DNA of 64,000 nt from Streptantibioticus parmotrematis (GCF_019890615.1 NZ_JAINVZ010000004.1:372001-436000), one strand, 5' to 3'. Counted from the stretch's first letter, positions 16,558 to 24,611 are shown. Program-made: numbers and translations. The notes: generated by a model not told the origin, from the letters alone.

Positions 16558-17610
16558 ATGAGATACCGCACGCTGGGCAGCACAGGGGTCCGGGTCAGCT
16601 CGCTCTGTCTGGGCGCGATGATGTTCGGGCGGTGGGGGAACGCGGACCACGACGACGCGATCGGCATCATCCGCACGGCGCTCGACGCGGGCGTCAACAT
16701 CATCGACACGGCCGACGTGTATTCGGGCGGCGAGTCCGAGGTGATCGTGGGAAAGGCGATCGCGGGGCGGCGCGACGACGTGGTCCTGGCCACGAAGGTG
16801 TCAAGTCCGATGGGATCCGGCCCCAACGAGCTTGGTGCGTCGCGGCGTTGGATCACGCGGGCCTGCGAGGACAGCCTGCGGCGCCTGGGCACGGATCACA
16901 TCGACCTGTACCAGGTGCACCGGCCCGACCCCGACACCGACGTGGACGAGACGCTGGGCGCGCTCTCCGATCTCGTCCGCGCGGGCAAGATCCGTTACGC
17001 GGGTTCGTCGACGTTCTCGCCCTCCGCGATCGTGGAGGCGCAGTGGACGGCGGAACGGCGGTCCCGCGAGCGCTTCGTGTGCGAGCAGCCGCCGTACTCG
17101 TTGCTGGTCAGGGGCGTGGAGGCGGACGTGCTTCCCACGTGCGAGGCGTACCGCACGGGGGTGCTGGCGTGGAGCCCGCTGGCCGGGGGCTGGCTGTCCG
17201 GCCGTTGGCATCGCGGCGCGGAGGAGTTGTCCAGCCGGCGCACCCGCACGATGCCGTTCCGTACGACCGCCGCGCACTACGACATGGACGTCCCCGGCAA
17301 CCAGGCCAAACTGGACGCCGCGACCGAACTGGCCGGTCTCGCCGCGGAGTCGGGCCTGACGCTGATCCAACTGGCCCTGGCCTTCGTCACCACGCACCCC
17401 GCGGTGACAGCGGCCATCATCGGCCCGCGCACGGCGGAGCACCTGGCGTCCCAACTCGCTTCGGCGGACGTCGACTTGGACGATGCCGTCCTCGACCGCA
17501 TCGACCGGATCGTGCCGCCCGGCACGGACGTGAACCCGGAAGACGCGGGGTATGCAGCGGCCGTCCTGACGGACCCGACGAGGAGGCGCCGCCGCCGCAC
17601 GACCGGGTAG
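16558..17610 (+). CDS. Aldo/keto reductase
   Basis: A 350-residue NADPH-dependent oxidoreductase with the full catalytic set: Asp and Tyr in NIIDTADVYSGGESE, Lys in VVLATKVSS and His in LYQVHRPDPD. The barrel continues to IIGPRTAEHLASQL, the cofactor-binding segment. The C-terminus is Arg-rich (RRRRRRTTG). The ATG at 16558 aligns with the usual MRYRTLGSTGVRVS start. It is probably induced by release of the neighbouring TetR repressor; the substrate is unknown. Confidence 0.9.
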   Translation: MRYRTLGSTGVRVSSLCLGAMMFGRWGNADHDDAIGIIRTALDAGVNIIDTADVYSGGESEVIVGKAIAGRRDDVVLATKVSSPMGSGPNELGASRRWITRACEDSLRRLGTDHIDLYQVHRPDPDTDVDETLGALSDLVRAGKIRYAGSSTFSPSAIVEAQWTAERRSRERFVCEQPPYSLLVRGVEADVLPTCEAYRTGVLAWSPLAGGWLSGRWHRGAEELSSRRTRTMPFRTTAAHYDMDVPGNQAKLDAATELAGLAAESGLTLIQLALAFVTTHPAVTAAIIGPRTAEHLASQLASADVDLDDAVLDRIDRIVPPGTDVNPEDAGYAAAVLTDPTRRRRRRTTG

Positions 17611-17631
17611 GCCTGGCCGCGTTACGCCACA

Positions 17632-18159
17632 ATGGCCGTCGTGAACGACACGGTCGCGGTTGCGCTGATCACGTCCTTGTCGACGCTGGCGGCCGCCGGG
17701 ATGGCGGGGACGGCCTCGGCGTTGACGACCGGTAGGCAGTTACGGCACCAGGCCGCGTTGGCGCGGGAGGAACGCGCGGAGCAACGGGCCTCCGCACAGC
17801 GGGAGTTGCGGCGTGAGGTGTACGAGCGGTTCCTGACGCGGGCCGACGCTGCCTACCGGGTGCTCGACGAGGAATGGCTGGCGCGGGGCGCCGAGGACCC
17901 GCAACGCGCGGAGGCCGGATTCGCCGCGCGCAGAGCGCTGGACGAGGCGTACGTGCGGGTCCGCCTGGTGGGCCCGGAGGGGGTCGCGGTACGGGGGGCG
18001 GGAGTGGTGGAGGCGATAGGCGGCGAGTTCCGCCGGCAGGCACGGGCCCCGGAGGCGGAGGTTGACCCGTCAGCGCGGGCGGCGGCGTTGCGCGCGCGGG
18101 TGGCGGTGGGCGAGGAGTTCGTGGCGGAGGCGCGATGGGCTCTGGGAGTGCCGGGATAG
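17632..18159 (+). CDS. Small membrane-anchored coiled-coil protein, unknown
   Basis: A 175-residue product starts with one membrane span (VAVALITSLSTLAAAGMAG). A charged helical stretch rich in Glu/Arg/Gln follows (REERAEQRASAQRELRREVYERFL), then more helix. GTG at 17641 is an alternative start. Streptomyces genomes carry many such single-span, coiled-coil proteins of unknown role. It lies just after the aldo-keto reductase on the same strand and converges with the SnoaL-like gene. Confidence 0.6.
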   Translation: MAVVNDTVAVALITSLSTLAAAGMAGTASALTTGRQLRHQAALAREERAEQRASAQRELRREVYERFLTRADAAYRVLDEEWLARGAEDPQRAEAGFAARRALDEAYVRVRLVGPEGVAVRGAGVVEAIGGEFRRQARAPEAEVDPSARAAALRARVAVGEEFVAEARWALGVPG

Positions 18160-18172
18160 GACGGCGGGCGGC

Positions 18173-18649
18173 TCAGTCGCCGGGCGGCGGAGTCAGGACG
18201 GGCGGCTCGCCGGTGGTCCAGACGGGATGCACGGCGATCCGCCGGAACCGCCACCCTTCCGGTGTCCGGACGGCATCCCCTTCCCAGTACCCACCGACGA
18301 CGAACGGCTGCGCGGCCCCGCGCGAGGCGGGGTGGACGTGCGTCATGACCGCGTTCCACCGCACGGCGGCGTGATCACCGTCGATGTCGACGACGTGGTT
18401 GGCCCCGACGTGCTGAGTGCGATCGAACCGCCCCAGCGCCACGCGCGTCCCCTCCACCAGGTCCGCCAGCCCGTCGTGATCCCCGAGGGGCGTCTCGGAC
18501 CGGGCGTCCCCCGTGAAGAAGAAGCGTGCCCGCTCCTCACCCACGTCCCGCAGGTCGAGGCAGAGAAACCACCGGTCGATGAGCTCGACGATCTCAGCCC
18601 GGTCCAGGAGCCTCTGAAGCCGCTCGTCGTGCGCGCGTTGTCCGTCCAT
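18173..18649 (-). CDS. SnoaL-like / NTF2-fold protein
   Basis: A 158-residue protein of the nuclear-transport-factor-2 fold. It begins with the helix DERLQRLLDRAEIVELIDRWFLCLD and continues through the typical FTGDARSETPLGDHDGLADLVEG, then the curved sheet segments ANHVVDIDGDHAAVRWNAVMTH and GGYWEGDAVRTPEGWRFRRI. Members are enzymes or binding proteins for small aromatics. The ATG at 18649 has a G-rich site upstream; ATG 18670 is possible, but it would overlap the operator box. A MerR-type promoter box lies immediately upstream. Confidence 0.75.
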   Translation of the reverse strand: MDGQRAHDERLQRLLDRAEIVELIDRWFLCLDLRDVGEERARFFFTGDARSETPLGDHDGLADLVEGTRVALGRFDRTQHVGANHVVDIDGDHAAVRWNAVMTHVHPASRGAAQPFVVGGYWEGDAVRTPEGWRFRRIAVHPVWTTGEPPVLTPPPGD

Positions 18650-18664
18650 ACCCCCAGCATGAAA

Positions 18665-18682
18665 CCTCAAGTGAACTTGAAG
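18665..18682 (-). promoter_or_regulatory. MerR/SoxR-like operator in the SnoaL-gene promoter
   Basis: The 18-base element cctcaagtgaacttgaag is close to the SoxR box CCTCAAGTTAACTTGAGG. On the reverse strand TTGACT lies just upstream, and 19 bases later a weak -10 (CATGCT) follows. This is the stretched spacer that MerR-family activators require. No MerR-only gene is adjacent, so the regulator is encoded elsewhere. Confidence 0.6.
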
Positions 18683-18885
18683 TCAAGCAAGCGGCGAGTG
18701 ATCGTGTGTGTCGGGGTCGGGCAGCAGTCGCCCGGTGCCGGACGGGCGACTGCGGCCCTCCCCTTCAACTCCAAGACCCGACCCGCCCCTTGAGGCCGTA
18801 ACGCTGCCCCTGTGCCTCTTGTCCGTGGGCAACCGGCGAGAATAGACAGGGAGAACGACCCCTAGTCTGTGAGAGAGCCCCAGCC

Positions 18886-19737
18886 ATGCGTGCACGAGTC
18901 CCGGACAAGGCCCCTGGCGCGGACAGGCCGCGGGTCTCGACGCCCCGCCCGGCCGTCCGGACTTCCCCCGCCGGTCAGGGTGCCCTCTCCCGCGAGGGGC
19001 TCCTCGCGTTGCAGCGCAGCGTGGGCAATGCCGCTGCGACGCGCATGGTCGAGGAGGCCAGGCACCAGCACACCGAAGGCTGCGGCCACCGGCAAGAGGC
19101 CACGCCGGTGCAACGCGCCGCCGCCGTCCAACGCGCCAACGGCACGCAGACGGCTGCTCCCCGGGTGGACGGCAACCGCCTCCTGGACATCATCGTCGGC
19201 CAGAACCGCACGCTCGGCGGTTTCCAGTTCGGTCCCGAATGCCGCAACAACGGCGGTGACAACCTCATCTCCCGGCCCATGGAAGTCGAGGTGAAGGACG
19301 GCACGAAGACGGCCCGGCTGGCCATCCACCTCAACGTGATGCTCAGGACCGGGGGCGAGGTCGCCGGCCAGAACGGCAACTCCTCCTCGGTACACATCCG
19401 CGGCTCGCTCTTCCACCTGACGGCCCGTCGGCTCGGCAGCCAGAACCTGATCCACCAGGCCGGTGCGTCCATCCTCACCGCGAGCGAGTCGGTGCACGTC
19501 GGACGCAGCAACGCGGCAGCCGGCTGGAACAACCGCCCCGACAACACCCAGCGCCTGGCCGACGCGGCAGGCGTGCCCGCGGAGCAGATCATCACGGCGC
19601 TCCAGAGCAGACTCCCGCCCAGCGAGATGAACGACGTGATCCAGCGCTTCAAGCACGACGTAGGACGCGTCGTCATCCACGCCCTGCGCCCCGAGGTAGT
19701 CAACGTGACGTGGGACGGCGACGCGTCGTTCGGCTGA
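18886..19737 (+). CDS. Putative eCIS-type cargo protein, unknown C-terminal domain
   Basis: A 283-residue protein whose first 85 residues carry the leader seen in proteins linked to extracellular contractile injection systems: GLLALQRSVGNAAATRMV at 38-55, a His/Cys cluster HQHTEGCGH at 60-68, and PVQRA/VQRA repeats at 74-83. The remaining part (95-283) is an intact globular domain (RLLDIIVGQNRTLGGFQFG and the following 160 residues) that I do not recognise. The same leader occurs in the gene at 20457. A second strand of evidence is the absence of a signal peptide. No sheath or tube genes lie in the window. Confidence 0.65.
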   Translation: MRARVPDKAPGADRPRVSTPRPAVRTSPAGQGALSREGLLALQRSVGNAAATRMVEEARHQHTEGCGHRQEATPVQRAAAVQRANGTQTAAPRVDGNRLLDIIVGQNRTLGGFQFGPECRNNGGDNLISRPMEVEVKDGTKTARLAIHLNVMLRTGGEVAGQNGNSSSVHIRGSLFHLTARRLGSQNLIHQAGASILTASESVHVGRSNAAAGWNNRPDNTQRLADAAGVPAEQIITALQSRLPPSEMNDVIQRFKHDVGRVVIHALRPEVVNVTWDGDASFG

Positions 19738-19919
19738 CGGCGGGCCCATGTCCGACTGCGGGACGGTGGCGCGAGTCCGGCCCGGCCTGGCCTGGCCTTG
19801 CCTGACCTTGCGTTGCCTGACGTGCCACGACCTTGCCCGGGTCCCGGTGAGTCGGGTCCCGCCTGAGCATCGCCTCTGATTCGTGGGTTCGCGGATTGTT
19901 TGATGCGTATTATTCCGAT

Positions 19920-20297
19920 ATGGAGTCCACCGCTTCACCCCGCGTCCTCGTCATCGGACTTGATCCGCGCCGGGTGCCCGGGCCGTGGGATCCCGAGCCG
20001 GTGGCCGAGGCGATCGAGGCAGGACTGGCCAAGTTCGCCGAGCACGGCGTGGGCGTCGAGACCTGCCTGTTCGGCCTTGACGGACGCGATGACGTGGAAG
20101 CGATCGTGGGGAACGCGCTGCGGGCTCATCCGTGGGAGTGCGTCACCGTCGGCGGCGGCCTGCGGCACTCGGACGATCAAGTCGAGCTCCTGGAACGAGT
20201 GATCAACCTCATCCGGCGACACGCACCCGATGCGGCCATCGCGTTCAACAGCAATGCGGCCACCACGTACGAGGCCGCTTCGCGTTGGATCGAGTGA
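19920..20297 (+). CDS. Conserved hypothetical protein (Rossmann-like)
   Basis: A 125-residue protein begins MESTASPRVLVIGLDPRRVPG and contains ECVTVGGGLRHSDDQVELLERVINLI and a C-terminal AIAFNSNAATTYEAA. The alternating beta-alpha pattern suggests a small Rossmann-like domain. I recall close homologues across Streptomyces without an assigned function. The ATG at 19920 fits them; upstream codons do not. It lies between the two eCIS-like genes, but nothing in it suggests a shared role. Confidence 0.75.
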   Translation: MESTASPRVLVIGLDPRRVPGPWDPEPVAEAIEAGLAKFAEHGVGVETCLFGLDGRDDVEAIVGNALRAHPWECVTVGGGLRHSDDQVELLERVINLIRRHAPDAAIAFNSNAATTYEAASRWIE

Positions 20298-20456
20298 CGA
20301 CGCCGGGCCAACGCGGGCCGCTGTCCCAGTACTTCGCCGGAACGGCGATCGTGCCCCTCCGGCCCCCACACCCTGCCCCCACGGCTCTGGCGGCGTGCCG
20401 AATCTGCGCGTAAGGGTGGCAGGGCAGGTTCGCACGTGGATGGTGGAGGCACGCGG

Positions 20457-22019
20457 ATGGGTTCGACACGGGACGACCAGAACAAGGCTGAGCCCGGGCG
20501 CCCACCTGTCCGTACGCGGACGGGTTCCGCCTCCGAGGCAGGCGCCGGGGCCGTTCAGCGGATGCGTGGCATGCAGGGTTCCGTGGGGAACGCGGCCGTG
20601 GTGCAGATGTTGCGTCAGGCCGGGCACGCGTGGGCGCGGGACGCGCACCAGCACGGTCCCGGCTGCGGCCACTCGGCGCAGGCTTCGCAGCCGCAAGGCT
20701 CTCCGGCCTCGCCCGTGCAGCGTGCCGTGGAAGAGCCCGCGCAGCGCGCCGTGGAAGAGGACGAGCACGCCCACGGCCACGTTCCGGACACCAGCCCGGA
20801 GGGGCAGAGCGCGCTGCTGGCCGCCGCGAGGCAGTCCCCCAGCGAGCCCCTGCCCTCGTCGGTCGTGGCGAAGGCCGAGCCGTTCTTCCAGAACGACCGG
20901 CTCTCCTCCACCCGCGTCCACCGCGACGCCGTCGCCCAGCGCGCCACCGCCGCCCTGGGCGCCCAGGCCATGACCGTCGGCAACCACATCTTCCTGTCCG
21001 CCGCGGCCGTCGGCGACGAACGGATCCTGGGCCACGAGCTGAGCCACGTCGACAAGAACACCAGGAACATCCGCGAGACCGGCAACGACAACGGCGCCGG
21101 CGTCACCGTCACCGACCCCGGGCAGGGTTCGGAACGTGCCGCCGAGGCCGACGGCCACGCCTACGCGACGGGGATGGCGACCGCCCCCTCCGTCGGCGTC
21201 CAGCGCACGGTGGCCACCGGCGCGGACGCGAACGTGCAGCGCGCGGTGGAACCGCACGGGGGAGTCGCGGTCGCATCGCACGCGGCAGTCGCGAACGAGC
21301 TCGCGCACGGCGACCAGGCGGTGCAACGGGCCGGTGGTCACGGAGCGGCCCGGTCGTCCACCCGGAGGCGGCGCATCCACGTCAGTTCGCTGCCGCACGC
21401 GGTGTACATCGATCCGCCGTCTTACGGCCCCACGTTCGGCCGGGGCGGGGGGACGCAGGGGCACGTGATCCTGGGCCCCCACGGATACTCGGACCGCCGG
21501 AGCGACGCCGACCCGCGGCTCCCTCCGGCCATCGACAGCGCCCGGGCCGAGTACCCGTACGAGAGGTTCAAGGCCGGGCACCTGATCAACGCGTCCTTCG
21601 GCGGCGACGGCACGAGGTCGGCGAACCTGACCATCCTGACCACCGGCGCCAACAACGAGATGCGGGGCTTCGACGAACCGGTCAAGAAGGCCATGTCCTA
21701 CGTGGAAGCCGTATACGAACGGCTGTCGCACATGTACGAGGACATCACCCGTCTGACCTTCGGCGTCGAGGTCACGGTGACTCCGGGGGGACCGGGGCAC
21801 ACGTGGGATGTCGAAGGCCCCGGAAAGTACATATCGAGCTACGTTCACTGCAAGGCACGGGTCGTCGGTGCCGACCGGCTCGATCGGTGGATCGACCGGG
21901 GACTGGACGACGATCCCCGGGACCCGGACTGGCTGGCCGTCAGGTCCGAGCTGGCGATGGTCGACCACTACGTCGAACGGGCGAACCGCACAGACCTGAT
22001 CGACAACGAGCCGTCGTAG
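20457..22019 (+). CDS. DUF4157 protein with eCIS leader and putative nuclease-like C-terminus
   Basis: A 520-residue modular protein. The leader (30-110) has MQGSVGNAAVVQMLRQ, the His/Cys cluster HQHGPGCGH at 64-72 and several VQRA repeats. Residues about 135-240 are DUF4157, with the zinc-metalloprotease-like HELSH at 193-197 and ERAAEADGHAYATG after it. The C-terminal domain (305-520) contains GHLINASFGGDGTRSANLT near 374, a His/Asn-GG-Asn pattern recalling the DNA/RNA non-specific endonuclease family, but this is a resemblance only. GGTGGAGG precedes the ATG at 20457. DUF4157 proteins are typical accompaniments or cargo of eCIS in actinobacteria. Confidence 0.75.
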   Translation: MGSTRDDQNKAEPGRPPVRTRTGSASEAGAGAVQRMRGMQGSVGNAAVVQMLRQAGHAWARDAHQHGPGCGHSAQASQPQGSPASPVQRAVEEPAQRAVEEDEHAHGHVPDTSPEGQSALLAAARQSPSEPLPSSVVAKAEPFFQNDRLSSTRVHRDAVAQRATAALGAQAMTVGNHIFLSAAAVGDERILGHELSHVDKNTRNIRETGNDNGAGVTVTDPGQGSERAAEADGHAYATGMATAPSVGVQRTVATGADANVQRAVEPHGGVAVASHAAVANELAHGDQAVQRAGGHGAARSSTRRRRIHVSSLPHAVYIDPPSYGPTFGRGGGTQGHVILGPHGYSDRRSDADPRLPPAIDSARAEYPYERFKAGHLINASFGGDGTRSANLTILTTGANNEMRGFDEPVKKAMSYVEAVYERLSHMYEDITRLTFGVEVTVTPGGPGHTWDVEGPGKYISSYVHCKARVVGADRLDRWIDRGLDDDPRDPDWLAVRSELAMVDHYVERANRTDLIDNEPS

Positions 22020-22070
22020 CCGTCCGTCCCTCACCGGAGGCGGGGCGCCCGCCTTGAGCCGGTCCGCCGA

Positions 22071-22391
22071 TCACGCCTCCGGCGGCCGGAACGCGACCTG
22101 CCTGCGGGCCGCCTCGTCGGTCTCCTCGACGGTCAGGAGCGGGGTGGCCCTGGTGTGCAACGCGCCACTGGCCTTGACCATCAAGGACACCGCGGCCATC
22201 GAGATCGTGTCAGGGAAGTCGACGATGATCACCAGATCGTCGTCGCCGTAGGCGTAGTACATCGCCTCGACGGACCCGCCCACGCTGGCCACCGCCTCGT
22301 CCACGGCCCTCCGGCGCCCGGTGCCGCCCTCCTTCAGCAGCCCCTTCGCGCCCTCGGCGGTGTAGCCGGCCTGAATGAGGTATTTGGCCAT
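22071..22391 (-). CDS. GYD domain protein
   Basis: A 106-residue protein of the GYD family (dimeric ferredoxin-like fold): MAKYLIQAGYTAEGAKGLL, VASVGGSVEAMYYAYGDDDLVIIVDFPD and the C-terminal PLLTVEETDEAAR. Members occur as stand-alone genes, and their ligand is unknown. AAGGAG lies 10 bases before the ATG at 22391. It is the last chromosomal gene before the degenerate att copy at 22581. Confidence 0.85.
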   Translation of the reverse strand: MAKYLIQAGYTAEGAKGLLKEGGTGRRRAVDEAVASVGGSVEAMYYAYGDDDLVIIVDFPDTISMAAVSLMVKASGALHTRATPLLTVEETDEAARRQVAFRPPEA

Positions 22392-22580
22392 CGGATGACG
22401 CTCCTTCCCGCAACATCCCACCCCTACCAACCAGCCTCGCCCCTCACCTTCCACCCGACCACCGGCCGACCGCCGAACGAGTACGCACCTCGCTCGGCGC
22501 GCTGCCATTCGCCTCAGGACAGCATCAAGCCCTCCGCCAGCGGACAGCCAACCGGTAGAGAGCTTGATCAGTACCGCCTG

Positions 22581-22596
22581 CTTCTTCTTGCCCTGG
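22581..22596. other. Degenerate att copy (left end of relic)
   Basis: The 16 bases cttcttcttgccctgg match 16 of the 18 core bases of the two better att copies. The homology with the 27.6 kb copy continues for about 12 bases rightward with one base missing. Repeats resembling integrase arm sites follow at 22703-22721. Confidence 0.6.
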
Positions 22597-22725
22597 TCTT
22601 GCCGGGGATCTCGATGACCTGCCTCTTCACTGGTCAGGAGGGGTCACTGACGCTTCGGAGTGGGTGTCACCGGTCGTCGTTGACCACCGTCGAGCGGCCT
22701 CGGACGGCCCAGGAACGGCCCGAGA

Positions 22726-23100
22726 CTAACGGGCATCCCGCAAGGGTTCAGTCGCTGAGTAACAGGCGCTCAGCCACTGTGCCTCCGCTCGATCGAGGAT
22801 GATTCCCCCGCATACAGGGGTGTCCAGCAGACCACCATCGATGCTGACGTTGCTCAGAGCCTTCTTCTGTGCCGCCGTCGCGGTATGGGCCGTTGTCGTT
22901 GGAGGCCCCTTGACCGTCTGCGGCTCCCAAGCCAGATCCGAGTGCAGCAGTACGGCGGCCCCCTCGCCCCACTTCTGCACGTAGATCATTCGCTCTCCGC
23001 TGTCGTTGACGAAGTAGGACACATAGTCCCTGTCGCCGATTGAGAAGCCGCTCATCTGGGAGAGCAGTCGTCTGAGCTCGATGCCAGGATCAGTTGCCAT
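22726..23100 (-). CDS. Hypothetical protein in the relic element
   Basis: A 124-residue soluble protein starts MATDPGIELRRLLSQMSGF, with VSYFVNDSGERMIYVQKWGEGAAVLLHSDLAWEPQ in the middle. Codon use fits Streptomyces. I do not recognise the family. The ATG at 23100 is the first in frame. It is transcribed divergently from the HEPN-motif gene. Confidence 0.6.
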   Translation of the reverse strand: MATDPGIELRRLLSQMSGFSIGDRDYVSYFVNDSGERMIYVQKWGEGAAVLLHSDLAWEPQTVKGPPTTTAHTATAAQKKALSNVSIDGGLLDTPVCGGIILDRAEAQWLSACYSATEPLRDAR

Positions 23101-23196
23101 GCCCGGGAAGCTACCAATGAGTGCGTTGCAGCGTATCTAAGTTCTCGGAACTGACCGCATGGCGGGACTACGCGCACGCCGAGGCACCCCGCGGCG

Positions 23197-24210
23197 TCAG
23201 GCTGAAGGCCGATCCGACAATGGGGGCCGTGGCCAAGTATCCGAAATTCGATGTGAGTTAGCGCGCACCGGCCCCACACTGGGCGCATGGACGGACTCTA
23301 CGTGGTGAGGCATGAGCCGACCTGGCGGGAGGAGCCGGAGCCGGACTGTTACGACAACGGCACAGACGAGAAGACTGCCTACGCCCTCTTTGGCCTGGCC
23401 GTATACCGGGCCAACTGCCTCGAACACTCGCTCGTCAACATCCTGGCCGCGGCGAAGCTCATCACGGCGCGAGAGCAAGGGGAACAGCTCATCCGTGACC
23501 CTTGGACGCAGGGCTTCAAGAACATGATGGGCAAGCTCATCAAGCGCGCCGAGGTCCACACCGGCGCCCACCCCGAAGTCGTCGCAGACCTGGCACGTAG
23601 CCTTGAAAGGCGGAACTTCCTCGTTCACCACTTCTGGCGTGAGCGGATTCAGGACATGGCGACCGAAGCCGGCCGGGTGAGGATGTGCGCCGACCTGAAG
23701 GCAGACTGTCGGCTCCTCACACAGGCCGACGAACAGCTCAGCGAAAAAATTGTGACCCCCATCCTGGAACGGCTCGGGGTCACGGCCGCGGCCATCCAAG
23801 CCCAGTACGCAGAGGAGAGGCGCAAGGCCATGGAGCGCAATTGAGGGAAGCCTCAGGGACTCCAACGGCGCAGGTGGGCCACCGAGGCAGCAAGAGTGGG
23901 CGCTGAGTACGTAGCGGGTGGCGTCGTCGTGGATGGTGAAGCGGTAGGGGCGCCCGGTTGCGAGGAGCCGTAAGGCTCGTTCGTGGTCGGATTGGTCTGT
24001 CAGCCAGTACCGAGGCGGTCGGGCGTAGGCCGGGTCCAACTGATCTGCGATGTCTGCGGCTCGGCGGCGGAGCCAACGCATGGCCAAGCGCGGGGTGAGC
24101 GCGTAGTCGCCGCCAAGGGAGTGTTCCTGTCCGTCGGTTCGTTCGCGGGCGACCGCTCGGCATCGGTAGACGACCGCCGCCCGGGTGGGGGTGCTGGTGG
24201 GCGTCAGCAT
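23197..24210 (-). CDS. AICE-associated small protein with lost stop codon (run-on frame)
   Basis: The first 107 residues (24210 to about 23890) belong to a family present twice more in this window (32337-32756, 31927-32340), sharing RLAMRWLRRRA, ADQLDPAYARP, HERALRLLATGRPYRFTIHDD and RYVL. The paralogues end within a few residues after RYAL. Here no stop follows, and the frame runs on as the mirror of the HEPN-motif gene. The true product is therefore probably a damaged or artificially extended gene. Its start overlaps the end of the RsbW-like gene by seven bases. The function of the family is unknown. Confidence 0.4.
   Translation of the reverse strand: MLTPTSTPTRAAVVYRCRAVARERTDGQEHSLGGDYALTPRLAMRWLRRRAADIADQLDPAYARPPRYWLTDQSDHERALRLLATGRPYRFTIHDDATRYVLSAHSCCLGGPPAPLESLRLPSIALHGLAPLLCVLGLDGRGRDPEPFQDGGHNFFAELFVGLCEEPTVCLQVGAHPHPAGFGRHVLNPLTPEVVNEEVPPFKATCQVCDDFGVGAGVDLGALDELAHHVLEALRPRVTDELFPLLSRRDELRRGQDVDERVFEAVGPVYGQAKEGVGSLLVCAVVVTVRLRLLPPGRLMPHHVESVHAPSVGPVRANSHRISDTWPRPPLSDRPSA
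23287..23844 (+). CDS. HEPN-motif protein (candidate ribonuclease)
   Basis: A 185-residue, mostly helical protein. It has RNFLVH at 109-114, which fits the R-N-x3-H catalytic motif of HEPN RNases, within SLERRNFLVHHFWRER. An upstream helix (ALFGLAVYRANCLEHSLVNIL) could form the HEPN bundle. HEPN proteins often act as toxins or abortive-infection effectors, but no nucleotidyltransferase antitoxin lies next to it. The annotation is from the motif and helix layout, not from a search. It overlaps on the opposite strand with the run-on end of the gene starting at 24210. Confidence 0.6.
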   Translation: MDGLYVVRHEPTWREEPEPDCYDNGTDEKTAYALFGLAVYRANCLEHSLVNILAAAKLITAREQGEQLIRDPWTQGFKNMMGKLIKRAEVHTGAHPEVVADLARSLERRNFLVHHFWRERIQDMATEAGRVRMCADLKADCRLLTQADEQLSEKIVTPILERLGVTAAAIQAQYAEERRKAMERN

Positions 24211-24611
24211 GTGGTGCTCGCTACCGTCTGGCGCTGGAGCAGCCGGGCGATGACCGTGTGGCCTGCCTCATCTCCTCGTACCTCTAGGTGATCCGCGAGA
24301 GCGGTGACGATGGCGAGTCCGCGGCCGTGCGGGTCGTCCGTCGTCGGGCGGTCGATGTGCGGGGTGGTTTTGGCGGTTCCGGAGTCCGTGACGGAGATCG
24401 TGAGGGCCCTGGCCGTCAGGTCGAGGGCGACGTGGAAGGTGCCGCCCTGGTCGCCGCTGGCGGTGTGGCGGGTCGCGTTGCCGGCCAACTCCGTGACGAT
24501 CAGGGCCGCGTCGTCGGCCCGGAGGTCGTTGGCGAGGAGGCGGAGCGCCCAGTGGCGGGCGTCGCGGACGTTTGCTGGGCGTCCGGGGAAGGTGCGTCGG
24601 TGGGTGCACAT
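24204..24611 (-). CDS. RsbW-like ATP-binding protein (HATPase_c_2)
   Basis: A 135-residue anti-sigma-factor-type kinase fold. It has the N-box segment AALIVTELAGNATRHT, the G1 box ISVTDSGTA and the G2 region DPHGRGLAIVTALADH. Streptomyces encode many such stand-alone proteins, which bind or phosphorylate anti-anti-sigma partners; none is adjacent here. The start MCTHRRTFPG at 24611 is the first codon in frame. Its stop overlaps the start of the next gene, so the two are coupled. Confidence 0.85.
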   Translation of the reverse strand: MCTHRRTFPGRPANVRDARHWALRLLANDLRADDAALIVTELAGNATRHTASGDQGGTFHVALDLTARALTISVTDSGTAKTTPHIDRPTTDDPHGRGLAIVTALADHLEVRGDEAGHTVIARLLQRQTVASTTC

